Notes: generated from the letters alone by a model not told the origin. A stretch of 64,000 nt of DNA from Littorina saxatilis (GCF_037325665.1 NC_090247.1:20204292-20268291); one strand, 5' to 3'; shown: positions 11,186 to 22,655, numbered from the stretch's first letter. Program-made: numbers and translations.

Positions 11186-12116
11186 TTATCAAAATACATT
11201 CAACCCACCACATTTTCCAGTGATGAAGATTCTGGGGATGTGTGTTGATCCCATTGATTTTGGCCATTTCAGATCTGGCCAGTTGTACATGGGATAGGAA
11301 CATAACTTCACCCAGACACATAAAATATTGACACCCTGACAGTCAGTGACTGCTTCATGTGCATAGTTGAATTTTGTTTATGAACGAATTTCTCAAAAGT
11401 CACTCGCAGAAGTAAAGTCTAAAGAAGTAACATTTTTGTTAATCTGAGAGTGGTTTCCACAACAAAATCTAACTCTGAGCAGGAAGAAGCCAGGGTGTTG
11501 AATGTAGAAGTATCCGAGTGAACAGATTCATTCTTATTCCATGTAAAAGCCTGGCAAGATCTAGGATGGTGAGCCAAGGGAAGAATAACTGTATGTGCCT
11601 TTAAAATAATTCCAGTAAATTAGTAATGATTTCATTTTATCTTGCAATTTTGTTTTACTTTCCTGTGCTGCATTAGTTCATTCACACTGTGTAATTTACT
11701 TTAAAAATAGTGGCAAAGGATTTGAGAAGAGAAAGAGAACTAAAACCAAGCTTTATGTACCATTTTGTATAAATAGTACAAATTGTACTATGCAAGGATA
11801 CATACAGATGTAAGAATTTATTTTATACAAAGCCGTAATGTTTTTGTGTCAATAAACTTGCATCTCCTGCCACTACTCTCAGATTCAGATGTAACAAGTG
11901 TTGACATAGCAGAATGTATCTATCTAGATTGTAAGTGCATCTAATGTGAAACGCAGATCTCTTTACAACACAACGTACAAAAGTCTGCCAAAAACATCTA
12001 CACAGCTTCAAACTACTATCACCAGTGCCAATTTACATATCATAAATCAATTTTACAATAACAATTTAATAGGCACAAGCAGGTACTTGGTAGTGGTACA
12101 GAAATGTGTGACTTAC
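11186..12116. other. No recognisable gene; one solitary MITE-like end
   Basis: AT-rich sequence. At about 11535-11575 an isolated CATGTAAAAGCCTGGCAAGA end resembles the right end of the 30341-30642 element. If the minus-strand gene model is right, this is intron. Confidence 0.45.
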
Positions 12117-12241
12117 TCTTCATGGTAGTCTGTAAAGCAGCATGTCCACTCAGTCTGAATCCTCTCCAGAATCCATATATATCTGAATGCAAGAGCTGTA
12201 TGAACACTTCATCACACATCATCTCTGGTTTCTTAGGAGGC
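12117..12241 (-). CDS. Candidate internal exon of an unidentified host gene
   Basis: The minus strand has a strong acceptor (TTTTTTCAG) before 12241 and a strong donor (AAGA|GTAAGT) after 12117. Between them 125 nt are open in one phase and encode PPKKPEMMCDEVFIQLLHSD, then IYGFWRGFRLSGHAALQTTM and K. The acceptor phase fits the donor of the exon at 13152-13218, and the donor is in phase 1. The peptide is not repetitive and looks like ordinary globular protein, but I do not recognise the family. Confidence 0.45.
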
Positions 12242-13151
12242 CTGAAAAAACACACCATAAAATAATTAATTAACAATAAATAATAACTGTATTATAATTA
12301 AACCACTCGCTCATTGATTCTTTTATCCCCTCTTTCACAATCATAGTTTATACAGCAGCATTTACCTCTGACTCTGTTCATGCAGAGTAAATATCAAGTA
12401 TTTAAACAGAAAAATAAGTCATTGTTGAATAACCCTTCTAAAAATACACAATAGACACACTTTCAGTGGCAGTGATTCAAGTGAAGTCAGTTTCTTTCTT
12501 CATTTGTATACACACAAAAATTGTTTTGGGCCAGTTAGTGTTACTCTTGGCTTTACACACTTACTATATCTAATTACACATGCATTCAGCTTAGAAAACA
12601 TACTTCTAATGTTGGGAGTGCAGTGTGCGCCAGGACATTTACAGCAAATAAGGATACACAACAGTTCATTCAGAGATAGATTTGCCATTCACTGCATTAT
12701 ATTGTTAGTTGAATGAGATAGATCTACAGCGATGCTTCAATGCATTAGATTTGCTTTGTTTTAGCGTCTACTGTTCATTGCTCCACCGTGGGAAATTCAG
12801 TCAACAGTGCACAGTTCCGAAGAAACCGATGCTGCTGTGCATAATCATTGATGCATTGACGATCGTTCATTGTCAATGTCACTGTCAGAAAAACAACAAC
12901 TGTATCTTTCATCGTCACCACTACACAATGGCTCGTAGGCCTATTTTCCTATGACACTGAACACGGTTTCGGAGACACTCAGACAGTACTGCCTGGCCCA
13001 TAGATCTAGATCTACCCTTGCTCTCACTTTCCAACAAATGTATTATTGCAATATAATCTGACACACACTCACACACCGAGGCGCACAAACGAACACACAC
13101 ACCGTGGGACACACAAACTACACGCACACAACGGATGAATCTTGCTCTTAC
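12242..13151. other. Probable intron of the minus-strand candidate gene
   Basis: AT-rich, without a coding signal. It is bounded by a GTAAGAG donor (13151 side) and a TTTTTTCAG acceptor (12242 side) on the minus strand. A small cluster of ACACAC runs lies near 13060-13125. Confidence 0.4.
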
Positions 13152-13218
13152 CTGTTGGATGATCCAAACCGATTAAAATCAGCGACAGGAAGATGTACAA
13201 GCCAAATTTGTACAGTCG
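13152..13218 (-). CDS. Candidate short exon 2 of the minus-strand gene
   Basis: This 67 nt segment on the minus strand lies between a good acceptor with a branch-point-like TTGACTAAAT (CCACTTTTTACATCAG) and a strong donor (CAACAG|GTAAGA). In the phase that fits both neighbours it reads TVQIWLVHLPVADFNRFGSS N. It has no recognisable domain. The model depends on three matching phases in a row, which is moderate evidence. Confidence 0.38.
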
Positions 13219-13307
13219 CTGATGTAAAAAGTGGAAATTTAGTCAATGTTCATAGCAAATCTCCCGACTCAAGGTAGATCGTGTCCCAAATCAGCTGTGC
13301 CGGTCAC

Positions 13308-13452
13308 TCCACGACTTGTATTTGAACCCCCTCCAAAGCGCAATCAATGTTTCAACTTCTTTGTCGACATCATTCTTTGGTTCATGCGCCGGACTGCCGA
13401 ATATTTGATTTTTTTGTACAGCAAAATCAAAGACTGTCATGGCGGCCGCCAT
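13308..13452 (-). CDS. Candidate first coding exon, start in a GC-rich palindrome
   Basis: On the minus strand ATGGCGGCCGCCATGACAGT gives two in-frame ATGs (13452 and 13440), the second in an excellent context (GCCGCCATGA). The frame reads MAAAMTVFDFAVQKNQIFGS and continues to a weak donor, GGA|GTGACC, at 13308 in phase 1. The next intron would be only about 89 bp. The GC-rich ATGGCGGC core resembles YY1-type motifs often found at translation starts. No family is recognised. The weak donor is the main doubt. Confidence 0.35.
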
Positions 13453-13482
13453 TTGTATTTTTGCAATAGTTCGAAACTAAGG

Positions 13483-13510
13483 AATTTGGTCCTCGGAGGA
13501 GGACCAAATT
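13483..13510. promoter_or_regulatory. Perfect 12 bp-arm hairpin just upstream of the candidate start
   Basis: AATTTGGTCCTC, loop GGAG, GAGGACCAAATT. It lies 30 bp upstream of the first ATG of the minus-strand candidate gene, so it would be in the 5'UTR or core promoter. It might instead be the inner part of a small MITE, because TTCGAAACT and AGTTTCGAA flank it at about 13470 and 13587. Confidence 0.4.
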
Positions 13511-13994
13511 TAGGCAAGTTTATAGTCACCAACTTAGGTCGGAACATTTGAAAATATCGTGCCATGCATTGCGCACTAGAGCGATAGTTTCGAACTTTGG
13601 ATTTAGTTCCCAACTAGCTTGATAGTCTCCATTCATGCATTCCACTACTGAATGCGTCATAAAATGTTGAAGTCCTTTCATAGTATATTTCATCGGGTTT
13701 CTATGACATTTTCGTGAAAAGCTTGAATCAACTTGGTAACCTCCTGTGTGTCGGAATGGGGCTTTAAACAACGGGTCGAAAACGACGAAAAACAATTTAT
13801 TATGGGGGCATGCGCGTCACCAGAGACGCCTTTCCGTCGCGGGGAACTAAATAGGTCGGGTGCTTAAATCCCAAGTCTGTCTCAAATGGTTTACAAAACG
13901 ATTTAAATCTTCTGGTGAAAAAAAGCAGTTCTAACCTTATCAAACACACTCAGTTGCAATATCATTTAATAGCATTAAATGACACAGTTAGTTT
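13511..13994. other. No recognisable feature
   Basis: Sequence upstream of the candidate minus-strand gene. A minus-strand frame of 89 codons near 13526-13795 has no domain and is probably chance. Confidence 0.4.
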
Positions 13995-14387
13995 GAATGG
14001 ATATTTAGCTGGCGTAAACCACACACCTGAACCCGTGTGATCCACTTTCCTTTTTTTCACATATTAGTCGTCAATTTGTGATTTCAATGCGACTCGCTGT
14101 ATCTGCAATAGCAAGTTATTGTGTACCTCTGAATCTAAAACGCAACAAACGGCTGCGAGTCACACGAACTTATCAGCGGTGGTTGGCTTCAGCGCTATGC
14201 AGAACATTCGTCTGCTACGGGAAACACGTTTTGCGTGACACCCTTCCTGGCTCCCTTTTTTTCAAACGATTAAAACTTCGAATTGTACTGATCTTGTCTT
14301 GATGATGTAGCCAAGTGGCGTACCCCGTCTCTTTGTGTGTGATTATCTCCTGCCCGACCCAGTTGCCTCCCCTGTCTATAGCTATTC

Positions 14388-14458
<71 letters not shown>

Positions 14459-16027
14459 TAGTTACATTGGGTTTACTTTTAAATACTGCCCTTTGTGCTA
14501 GGAAATCCCTAACTTAAAATGGTGAGAAGCAGCAGAGTAACCTCTAACCATCAGTGCCTAAGGAGTGACTAAATAATACCTGGTTGTCGTTGTGCACTGT
14601 ACTTTATTGTTGTAAACCGGTCGAAGAAGTGTGTTTACTATCATAGAGTAGACTCTTAACCGGATTCATTTCTAATCTAGGTGGTAAGATCCCATAACTT
14701 TCCCGGCCCCGTTTAGCTAGTATTATGCATCAGCTTTGTAACTGCTTGTAATATATCCGGTGTGTAATGCAGACAGGGCCCTCTTCCCCCTTTAGCTAGT
14801 ATTATGTATCAGCTTTGTAACTGCTTGTAATCTAATGAGCCTTATCCGGTGTGTAACACAGACAGGGCTCTCTGCATCTTTAACGATCCCTATCATTGGG
14901 CAGGAATTTTAGGTACACCACCCCCCGTTGGCTTAGACCAGGTATCCTCCCTATTGGCTTATCGCCACAGGGAATCGGAAGTGACCACTGTCTTTAAAAG
15001 AGCGAGCATTAGAGTAGAGCAGAGAATGCGATTTGTGATAGTGAGCTGTGTGCTGCTCCTATTGTGTTGTCGCCGTGAAAGTGTCGAACCTCTGCCCAAA
15101 TTTGTCGCGAACCGGTCTAGCGTGTAGTTTGACGCGAGGTTTTGTAAGCGGTCGACTTGTGTTTAATTTCCGAAACCTGTGCTCTTGTGTTTCGAGACTA
15201 GGCGTCAGCCGCAGATCGTTTGTGTTTAGGTTTCAAGTGTGCTCACTGAGGAGAATCTTGCCTTCTTCTTTACACTGCTTTCTGGTTTGCACCAGACAAT
15301 TCTAGTCTTGCATTCATAGTTTCTATTTCTGGTTTACACCAGAAATTCTTGTCTTACATATATAGCATTGTTTCTGGTTTAATTTCACCAGAAATACATA
15401 TATTGTTTCTGGTTCTGGTATTCTTTCTAGCTGATTCTGGTACTGGTAAATACCAGGATTCATAATTTCTAGTTCTGGTCTATATTAGAGTTCTGTTCAT
15501 TATTTCTAAATTATAACTTATAGCATTGTCTCTGGTTGCTACCAGATTTAGCTAAACTGTTTTGGAACATTTCTGATTTAGATAAGCAACCTGAGTGGTT
15601 ATTTCTAGTTACATTTTGCTTTAATAAAAGATACGTTAAAGCAACCTCTGTCTTCGGTGTCTTAATTGTATGCTCCTCTGCCTGTGCTATATATCCTTGT
15701 CCTTCCACCCGACATTCCCACAATGAAAAAAGAATTCCTTTATGATTTAAGAATTGTTGAGTAACAAGCTGTCAATTTATCATTGAGATTTTAAAAGTTA
15801 GGTCTATAGCACCAAAACGAGGCGTCCGATTGGTCTCACAGACAATCCGGCTGGCCACACACACAAAAATTCTTTGAAAATTGCTCGCTCTTTGCGGAGG
15901 GCACCTAGGTTGTTCTCAGACTTCTCAAGCGGTGAGTGTTTAAACGAAAGGGTGTTTGTACTGTGTGTAAAAGCCTGACAGTGTCTGTGTCCAGAAACTG
16001 ATGGTTTACGGGCAGCTGAGTGTGCCT
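13995..16027. mobile_element. TTAA-target element, second copy, split by a solo LTR
   Basis: The parts at about 13995-14305 and 15723-16027 match, in order, the complete 1,000 bp element at 52855-53854: CCCGTGTGATCCA, AATGCGACTCG, AACTTCGAATTG, then AAAAAAGAATTC, AACAAGCTGTCAATTTAT and TGTACTGTGTGTAAAAGCCT. The right end reads TGTGCCT followed by TTAA at 16028-16031. The left terminus is too diverged to place. The interruption is the LTR at 14306-15722. The copy has no ORF. Confidence 0.7.
14306..15722 (+). mobile_element. Solo LTR of an LTR retrotransposon, 1,417 bp (fossil)
   Basis: It starts TGTAGCC and ends CCCACA (TG...CA), with direct repeats ATGA at 14302-14305 and 15723-15726. The intact relative at 53.2 kb shows the uninterrupted site with a single ATGA, so both boundaries are well fixed. 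It contains a GT tract (14391-14457), an AATAAA near 15623 about 95 bp from its end, and an array of small CTGGT...ACCAG palindromes. No internal region is left, as after recombination between two LTRs. The length and 4 bp duplication would suit Ty3/Gypsy or BEL/Pao; the family is uncertain. The orientation is inferred from the AATAAA. Confidence 0.8.
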
Positions 16028-16217
16028 TTAACTTGCATTTGCGCTTCTGGAAAGATGTAGTGCTTACGAACTTTAAAGGCATTACTCCGCCTCATTAAAA
16101 CAGTTCGCCTCGCAATATGAAATCTAACCCAGGTCATGCTTTTACGTGGGATTAGGATATCCCTCCACTTGGTAATAAAATAAACAGCCTAATCATTTAG
16201 ATCACAATCACAAAAAC
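16028..16217. other. Short spacer with a solitary MITE-like end
   Basis: At about 16135-16175, CATGCTTTTACGTGGGATTA and CATCCCTCCACTT-like sequence resemble one end of the 30341-30642 element. Nothing else is visible. Confidence 0.4.
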
Positions 16218-16500
16218 TTTTTTTTTTTTTCTTTTTCTTTTTTTCCTTATTTTTCACATAGGATAACGAAAATAGCAAATGTCTAATGGAAACCGTCTCA
16301 ACCATATCATTTACACACGCGCATATAAACAGACAATACAAAAAGATAAAGAGAAAAGAGAGAGAAAGAAAGAGGAGTGACAGAGGAGAATAGAGATCAG
16401 GGAAAGAAGAGAAAGAGGATAGCGAGCGGTGACCTTTGCAGTTTACCTACACAAATAATTTTACACACACAAAAATAAAAATAAAAAAAATAAAAAAATA

Positions 16501-18774
16501 TCATTCAAACGCATGCCTGTACAGACTCCAGTTTCTGTTGAAAGAAGTTAACTTATTGTTAACCAATGCATTGTGCTTCTCTGCCAAAAATCTTTGTTTT
16601 AGAGTTAAAACAAGAACCTGAAAATGGGGGCAGGTCGCACGTATTTTAGATGTATAAATGTGGTATTTTGCGATTAGAAGGAACAAATCAAAGGTTTTGT
16701 CCGTCACACAGTTTGTTTGGTAGCCACAGATAATAAGTTGCTTATACAGTCTAACATTAGTACAATGTACAAAATTGTCTCGCATCCACTGAAGGAAATC
16801 ATTCCAAAAAGCCTGTGTTTTTGTACAGTCCCAAAAAAGATGTTCTAGCGTTTCCTCCTGCTGTCCGCAGAAAGTACAAATAGGAGATTCAACAATTTTT
16901 CTCAGATGCAAAAAACGCTGGGTGGGTATAATTCTATATATCAGTCTATATTGAAACCATCTGAGACGTACGTCCTCAGTTGTTCTTTTAATTTTTAGAA
17001 AAACCTTATTGACATCTACATTACAGTTCAGTGCAGCTGACCACTTTTCAATACATTTCAGAGGATCAGTACTCTTAATCAAATATCCATAGACATGTTT
17101 AGAACCACCACTAGCCAAGCACTGCCAAACACATGGGTCACTTACCAAAAAGTTATCACAAAAGTCAATTTCTAGCTTATATTGATACTTCTTAACAGCC
17201 CGTACTATTCCTTGATATAACAAAAAATTAACAGTCACATTTGGGTATTTTCTGCTAAATTCATCATAGGTCAAAAATCCATCTTCCTTCAGCAAGTGAC
17301 CAACAGAAACAATACCACATTGTGCCCAGCTTCTAAGAAACAACACCTTCTTGTCTCTGCATATATTGATATTATAAAAAAGACATTCAGATACAAAGTC
17401 ATGAAAAGAGGATGGAATACATTTGTTACACACTTTTTTATAATGTTTAAAAACATCAACCCAAAAAGGATTAACAATTCTTTGTATCAGTACATTTGCA
17501 AACTCGCCCCCACGTTGTTTCACAACTCGGACAGCAGGACATAATGCATAGAGAATTTGTGTAATTTTTCCATCATCATGAAAAACTTTCATTAGCCAGG
17601 TTATCTTCAATGACGACAGAAAAACTCTCACGTTACCCATTTTAAGTCCCCCCTCTTCGTATGCCTGATACATAGAGGTTCTTTTGATTTTGTCAATTTT
17701 CCCGTCCCAAACAAAATTAAACAGTAGTTTCTGTAGATTAGCTAGAAAATCCTCATCTGGGTCCGGCAAATTCATAAATAGGTAGGTAAGTTTGGACAAT
17801 GCCAAAGTCTTAATGACTGTTATTTTCCCGAAAGGGGTTAAATTCCTTCTGGACCACGAGTTGAAAATTCTCTTAATCTCCACAAACTTGTTTTCATAGT
17901 TTAATGGAACAATTTCCTCGATGTTTGTCGAAAACCAGATACCCAAAACTCTGAAAACAGTGGGATTCCAAGCAAAGTTATACTCTGGCATAAACTTAAC
18001 GTTAGAATTTTTAGAGGCTCCTATCCACACTGCTGACGACTTGTCATAGTTAATAACTAGACCTGACAAAGAAGCAAACGTCTGTAGTGTTTTTACACAT
18101 GCACAAAAAGAATCTTTGGTGCCATCAAGAAAAAAGGTAGTGTCATCAGCATATTGTGACAATAAAATTTCGACATCAAAAAAATTCAGTCCCTTGATTT
18201 TTGGATTCTGACGCATCATTATTGCCATAATTTCGGCACAAATTAGAAAAATATAAGGAGACAAAGGGTCCCCTTGACGGGTTCCTCTCTCCAGGTTAAA
18301 CCACTCTGAATATTGTCCGTTTACTGCTACACATGATTTACTATTTCTGTAAAAAGTTAATATCCATTTTTTTATATCATTTCCGAAGTCAAATTTATTC
18401 AGTGCTTTTTGTATAAACGACCATGCAATGCTATCGAAAGCTTTTTCAAAGTCTACCATTAACAGAAGGCCATCAGCTTGTCGTTCATTAGCATAAATAA
18501 TAGAATCATAGAGTAAACGAATATTTTCGCCTATATTCCTACCTTGCATAAACCCTTTTTGATCTTCATGAATTATGGTTGGGAGAACACGTTTCAGCCT
18601 TTCAGCAATGCAGGTGGAAGCTATTTTGTAGACAGTATTTAAAAGAGTAATAGGACGCCAATTTTTTAGAAACCTTTTATCTTTCCCTTCTTTGGGTATA
18701 CAGGTGATCACACCTTGACGTTGTGTTACCGACATTTCACCTTTTCTAAAACCTTCATTAATTGAACGAAGCAA
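16501..18774 (-). pseudogene. LINE ORF2, reverse transcriptase and C-terminal part
   Basis: The downstream part of ORF2 copies the element's own RNA into the target site in the nucleus. Visible RT blocks, in order, are QRQGVITCIPKEGKDK, NWRPITLLNTVYKI, GFMQGRNIGENI, DFEKAFDSIAW (first catalytic Asp), GTRQGDPLSPYIF and QYADDTTFF (the YADD box near residue 210). Toward the C-terminus a CTFCGQQEETLEHLFWDC motif matches the Cys/His-rich end of L1-group proteins. This segment is in the same frame as the endonuclease part upstream. Only nine codons and one TAA separate them, so it is the remainder of one roughly 1,255-codon ORF. Confidence 0.93.
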
Positions 18775-18801
18775 GAAAGCACCTAGATCAATAAAGAAAA
18801 A

Positions 18802-20292
18802 TTAAAAAAATTCTGCTGAATATCCATCCGATCCGGGGCTTTTATCGTTTTTAAGTTGTTTTACTGCTTTGACTAATTCTTCTTTACAAATAATACCTTC
18901 AAGTCCATCACGTTCTTCCTCAGTCAAATCAGGATGTTCTAAGTTATTAGGAATGTCTTCATTCGTTATATTATGTTCCCTTGAAGCATACAACTGTGCA
19001 TAGAAGGATTTAACTTCTTTAGTAATCTCATCACTGTCACATAAAAGTTCGCCATTGTCCTTTTCAATAAAGCACATAGCCTTTTTGACAAAGTTTCTTT
19101 TTTCAAGACTACAGAAATATTTAGAATTTTTTTCACCATCTGCAATCCATTTTGCTCTTGATCTAACAATCAACCCGTCTACTTTTTTCTGTCTTAACTG
19201 AAACAACTCTTGCCGCTTCTGTTCCAAAATAATTACATTCTCATCATTTAGATTACTTTCTAAAACCTTAATCTCATCCATCAGATCAATCTCCCTTCTG
19301 CAATTTTCTCTCTTTTTCTGCGCTGCAAACGACATAGTTTTACTTCTTATCTCTAAAAGTAGCATTTCGAAAAATAGTTGATCGTCAATAGTTAACTGTA
19401 ACTCCTCATCATCAATCTCTGCAATGTTAACTGTATCATACACAAGAACAGCATACTTTTTAACCTCTAAAATACATTCCTTAATTAAGCGAACATAATC
19501 AATATCTTTTAATAAACCATTATTAAATTTCCAAAAGGATCTATGCCTTTTAACAACATCAGTTTTAAAACTCATAGATACAACAGAATGATCTGAGCAA
19601 TATCCAGGTGAGATATTAACATCATCCACAACAAGACCAAGTTGTTCAGAGACAGCAAAATAATCAAGCCGGCTTCTCTGTGTGCTATTAGTTCTTCTCC
19701 AAGTATACTTTCTCACATCACCATGAATAGCTCTAAAAATGTCAACAACATCATGCTGTTCAAAAAAATCAGTTATTTCTTTTCTACTCCTATTTCTATA
19801 CACATTGTTTGGATTGTTAGAGTCCAGTTTTGGATTCAAAGGAACATTCCAATCCCCCCCCATTACTATCAGTTCATTATCTAACAAAATAACACTGTTG
19901 AACAGATCAAGAAAAAACTCAGGATGATCTCCACTACTGGGACCATAGACATTCACCACTGTCATGCGTTTATTTAGAAGTTCAATATCCAACAAAATGT
20001 ACCGCCCCGATTCATCTTTTATGGTATTGTGTAATTTGTATTCAAAATTATTTTTAAACAAAATCGCTACTCCCCTACTAGCTGAACTATCTCCGTTAAC
20101 TACAACATCAAATCCCCACAGTGATCGGATGAAATTTTCATCTTCTGTTTTCCAATGTGTTTCTTGCAACATAAAGATATTATTATCAGAATTTCTCAAA
20201 AAGTCAAATAAATCTTTTCTTTTCTTATAATCATTTAGTCCATTTACATTGAAAGTGCAGATTCTCAGTTTTTCACAATTGCTTGCCATCAT
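18802..20292 (-). pseudogene. LINE ORF2, APE-type endonuclease and start of RT
   Basis: From the ATG at 20292 the protein begins MMASNCEKLRICTFNVNGLN and shows the apurinic-endonuclease blocks FNVNGLN, FMLQETHW, VNVYGPSSG, VMGGDWNVPL, RLDYFAVS and YCSDHSVVSMSF, including the catalytic Glu, Asp and His positions typical of L1-clade endonucleases that nick target DNA. The segment ends at SPGSDGYSAEFF followed by a TAA at 18802-18804, in the middle of the L1 RT domain-0 motif. Family members have Lys or a similar residue there, so a single substitution may explain the stop. The Tx1/L1 assignment is by motif. Confidence 0.92.
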
Positions 20293-20329
20293 ATTTCATA
20301 ATCGGGTCTAGCCAACAATAACAGAGAAT

Positions 20330-20790
20330 ATTTATATAAAAAAAAAAGCAAAGACAGTATACTCCTGCACTCACATAAAGAAAATAGAGCATACACGCTA
20401 TGTAATGCACTTCTGCAAACACAACCCTGTAATAGATTAAACCAGCAGTCAGCGTACAAACACACACATGAATGATTTGACCTAGTAAACGAATAATGTG
20501 TAAACTTGCACTCACACAGATCTGGAAAAACAAACAAGTCAAATATACTTTCACAAGCACAGCACTGCAACAGAAATAAACCATGATCAGAGTGTACATG
20601 CACACCTAAATATTCAGACCTGGACAACAAATAATGTAGACATTTGCCCATATGCTCTAAGGAAAAGTCACACCTGCCATACACACATTCACAGAAACAA
20701 GCCTGCAACAGAAGTAAGCCTTGATAAAGATAACTTAGTTTCTTTACAAACAGATTGCCAAAGAATGAAGCTGTACACATAAGACAAGCA
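20330..20790 (-). repeat. Three diverged ~140 bp tandem units in the LINE 5' leader
   Basis: Each unit contains, on the plus strand, a CACTCACA-like start, a GCAACAGAAATAAACC-like core and an AATAATGTGTA-like end. Three copies can be followed from about 20365 to 20780. Repeated leader units of this kind act as promoters in some mammalian L1 families; here that is only an analogy. The Cys-rich minus-strand frame of 163 codons across it is probably a by-product of the repeats. Confidence 0.55.
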
Positions 20791-20800
20791 AAACAAAGTG

Positions 20801-22205
20801 TGAACAGCAGTTGAACCCTTTACAGAGTTCATAACACACATTCATTTGTCATCTCAAAATTCACGGCGGTCTCCTGTAGTGCATCGCCCATATAGTCAAG
20901 GGTCAACCCGACGGGGTTGGGTTAGAGATGATGTTTTTTCAGAAAGCTTATTCAGTTTACAGCCGATGTTCAGTAAACGAAAAATGGCTCCGTTGTACCG
21001 CTTGTGAGTGAGGAGCGTCTTTGTAACCTAACCCATATTCTGCAAAAAAAACGCAGTTTTGACGCAGGGGGAATGTTACAAATAAACGTCGTATACTTCG
21101 TTTCGGTAAACGAACATTTGTAAATTATACATTAAACAAAAGCTAAGGCTTTGTTCTATCAGGCAATATACAAACAACATTCTTCCTATTTATACTTTTA
21201 GACATTAACCTGCGAGTACAACATCGTGTTGAGAAAATCAAAATATGTCATTCTTCCAAACGATAAGTAAAGATAATTCAGTCCCAGGTTAATATTGCAA
21301 TCATAAATACACACACAAGTCGATTTTTCTTATAGATGAACTGACTTGGCATCATAATGGTTAGTTCCATTTGGCAGACACCAGCCATATGAAACAAAAT
21401 TGAGTCAATGTGCATCAGCTGCAAAAAAGAGAAAAAGATCGACTGGGGAAAAAAGCTGACATAAACACAGCCCTGGAAGAAGATTGTTTTGTCCTGCCAG
21501 ATGTCATTTGATGCATCATACGAAAGATGAAACTGTTGTAAATAAATATGTGTTTGATAAACGGATAATGTCGATTTCTAATTGTTCACTTCCGGTTTTG
21601 CCTCATAATGTCGAATTCTTTGTCTAAAATAAGTATTTTGTATTTCATAAAAATCGTATTTAATATATAGTGACCTTTTTTTTGGAACAAAAGTAATCTT
21701 TTATGAAGCTTTATGCATCTGTTTATTAAAGGTAACCGTTTTAAACTTTTGACATGCCGTTTCGTTATGTACAAATTGTCGTTTTGCACCCTACCCGTTT
21801 GGAAAACATGACCAAAAACGACTTATATATTATTAGAAAGAGACTCATTCACTGCTGTGACGACCATTGTATGTAAAATTCTATGCTCACAATGTAATTA
21901 GAGTAAATGATAAGTGATTGTAGCATTAGGTATATTTGGCATACCTGTTGTTCATTGCGCCAGCTTCAAATCTCAGAAAACGGTCATACATGTCTCAATG
22001 TCTGCATTTACTATGACAAAACAAGCTAAACTCCCCACAGCATGCATCCAACGGGTATGTAAGCAAATTACATTACACTAAAGTAAGCTAGGATCTTTCT
22101 TAGTTCTTAATTTGCCTTTTGGAAATGGAAGAAATAGACTTCTTATAAAGTGCAACCCTCAGTCTTGGGGTACCGATTGTTAAAAACATTATTTCTTTTT
22201 TTCAG
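20801..22205. other. No recognisable feature
   Basis: About 1.4 kb of AT-rich unique sequence. A minus-strand frame at 21586-21789 is basic and low in complexity and does not look like a gene. Confidence 0.5.
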
Positions 22206-22655
22206 GACTGGGTGGCCGAGTGGTAACGCACTTGCGCTCGGAAGCGAGAGGTTGCGAGTTCGACCCTGGGTCAGGGCGTTAGCAATTTTCTCCCCCCTTT
22301 CCTAACCTTGGTGGTGGGTTCAAGTGCTAGTCTTTCGGATGAGACGAAAAATCGAGGTCCCTTCGTGTACACTACATTGGGGTGTGCACGTTAAAGATCC
22401 CACGATTGACAAAAGGGTCTTTCCTGGTAAAATTGTATAGGCATAGATAAAAATGTCCACCAAAATACCCGTGTGACTTGGAATAAAGGCCGTGAAAGGT
22501 GAATGCTCGCCCTAATAGGCTTGAGGTTTGCTGGTCGATGTGAATGCGTGATATATTGTGTAAAAACTTCCATCTCACACGGCAGTAATATTGTAAAGCG
22601 CATTGAGCATATATATGATTATGCGCTATAGCAAATGTCCATTATTATTATTATT
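22206..22655 (+). mobile_element. tRNA-headed SINE with conserved central domain and (ATT)n tail
   Basis: The head GACTGGGTGGCCGAGTGGTA (A box TGGCCGAGTGG) and TTGCGAGTTCGACCCTGG (B box) resemble a Leu/Ser-type tRNA. Then comes a central block with TTTCGGATGAGACGAAAAAT, GTGTGCACGTTAAAGATCCC and TATAGGCATAGATAAAAATG, and a 3' part GTAAAGCGCATTGAGC ending in (ATT)n. This is the plan of the deeply conserved central-domain SINEs of molluscs and other animals (Deu/Nin-DC-like by memory). RNA polymerase III would transcribe it and a LINE partner would move it. The copy looks nearly full length. Confidence 0.85.

Larger units (their letters stand above)
16218..20800 (-). mobile_element. L1/Tx1-like LINE, minus strand, nearly complete
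   Basis: From right to left it has a repeated 5' leader (about 20330-20790), an endonuclease-reverse transcriptase ORF (20292 to 16501), a 3'UTR with A-rich and GA-rich tracts, and an A-rich tail seen as the T-run at about 16219-16245 on the plus strand. No separate ORF1 (nucleic-acid-binding protein) is visible upstream of ORF2, so the copy is either 5'-truncated or from a one-ORF lineage. No clear target-site duplication was found. The long ORF has one in-frame stop, which suggests a fairly recent insertion. Confidence 0.85.

Noticed and set aside
20289-20780. Cys-rich 163-codon protein upstream of the LINE ORF2
   Set aside because: The cysteines follow the ~140 bp leader repeats and the frame has no start context or domain. 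It is probably not a LINE ORF1.
22206-22280. Functional tRNA-Leu/Ser gene
   Set aside because: It is the head of a SINE: a SINE central domain and an ATT tail follow it, and the acceptor stem does not close.
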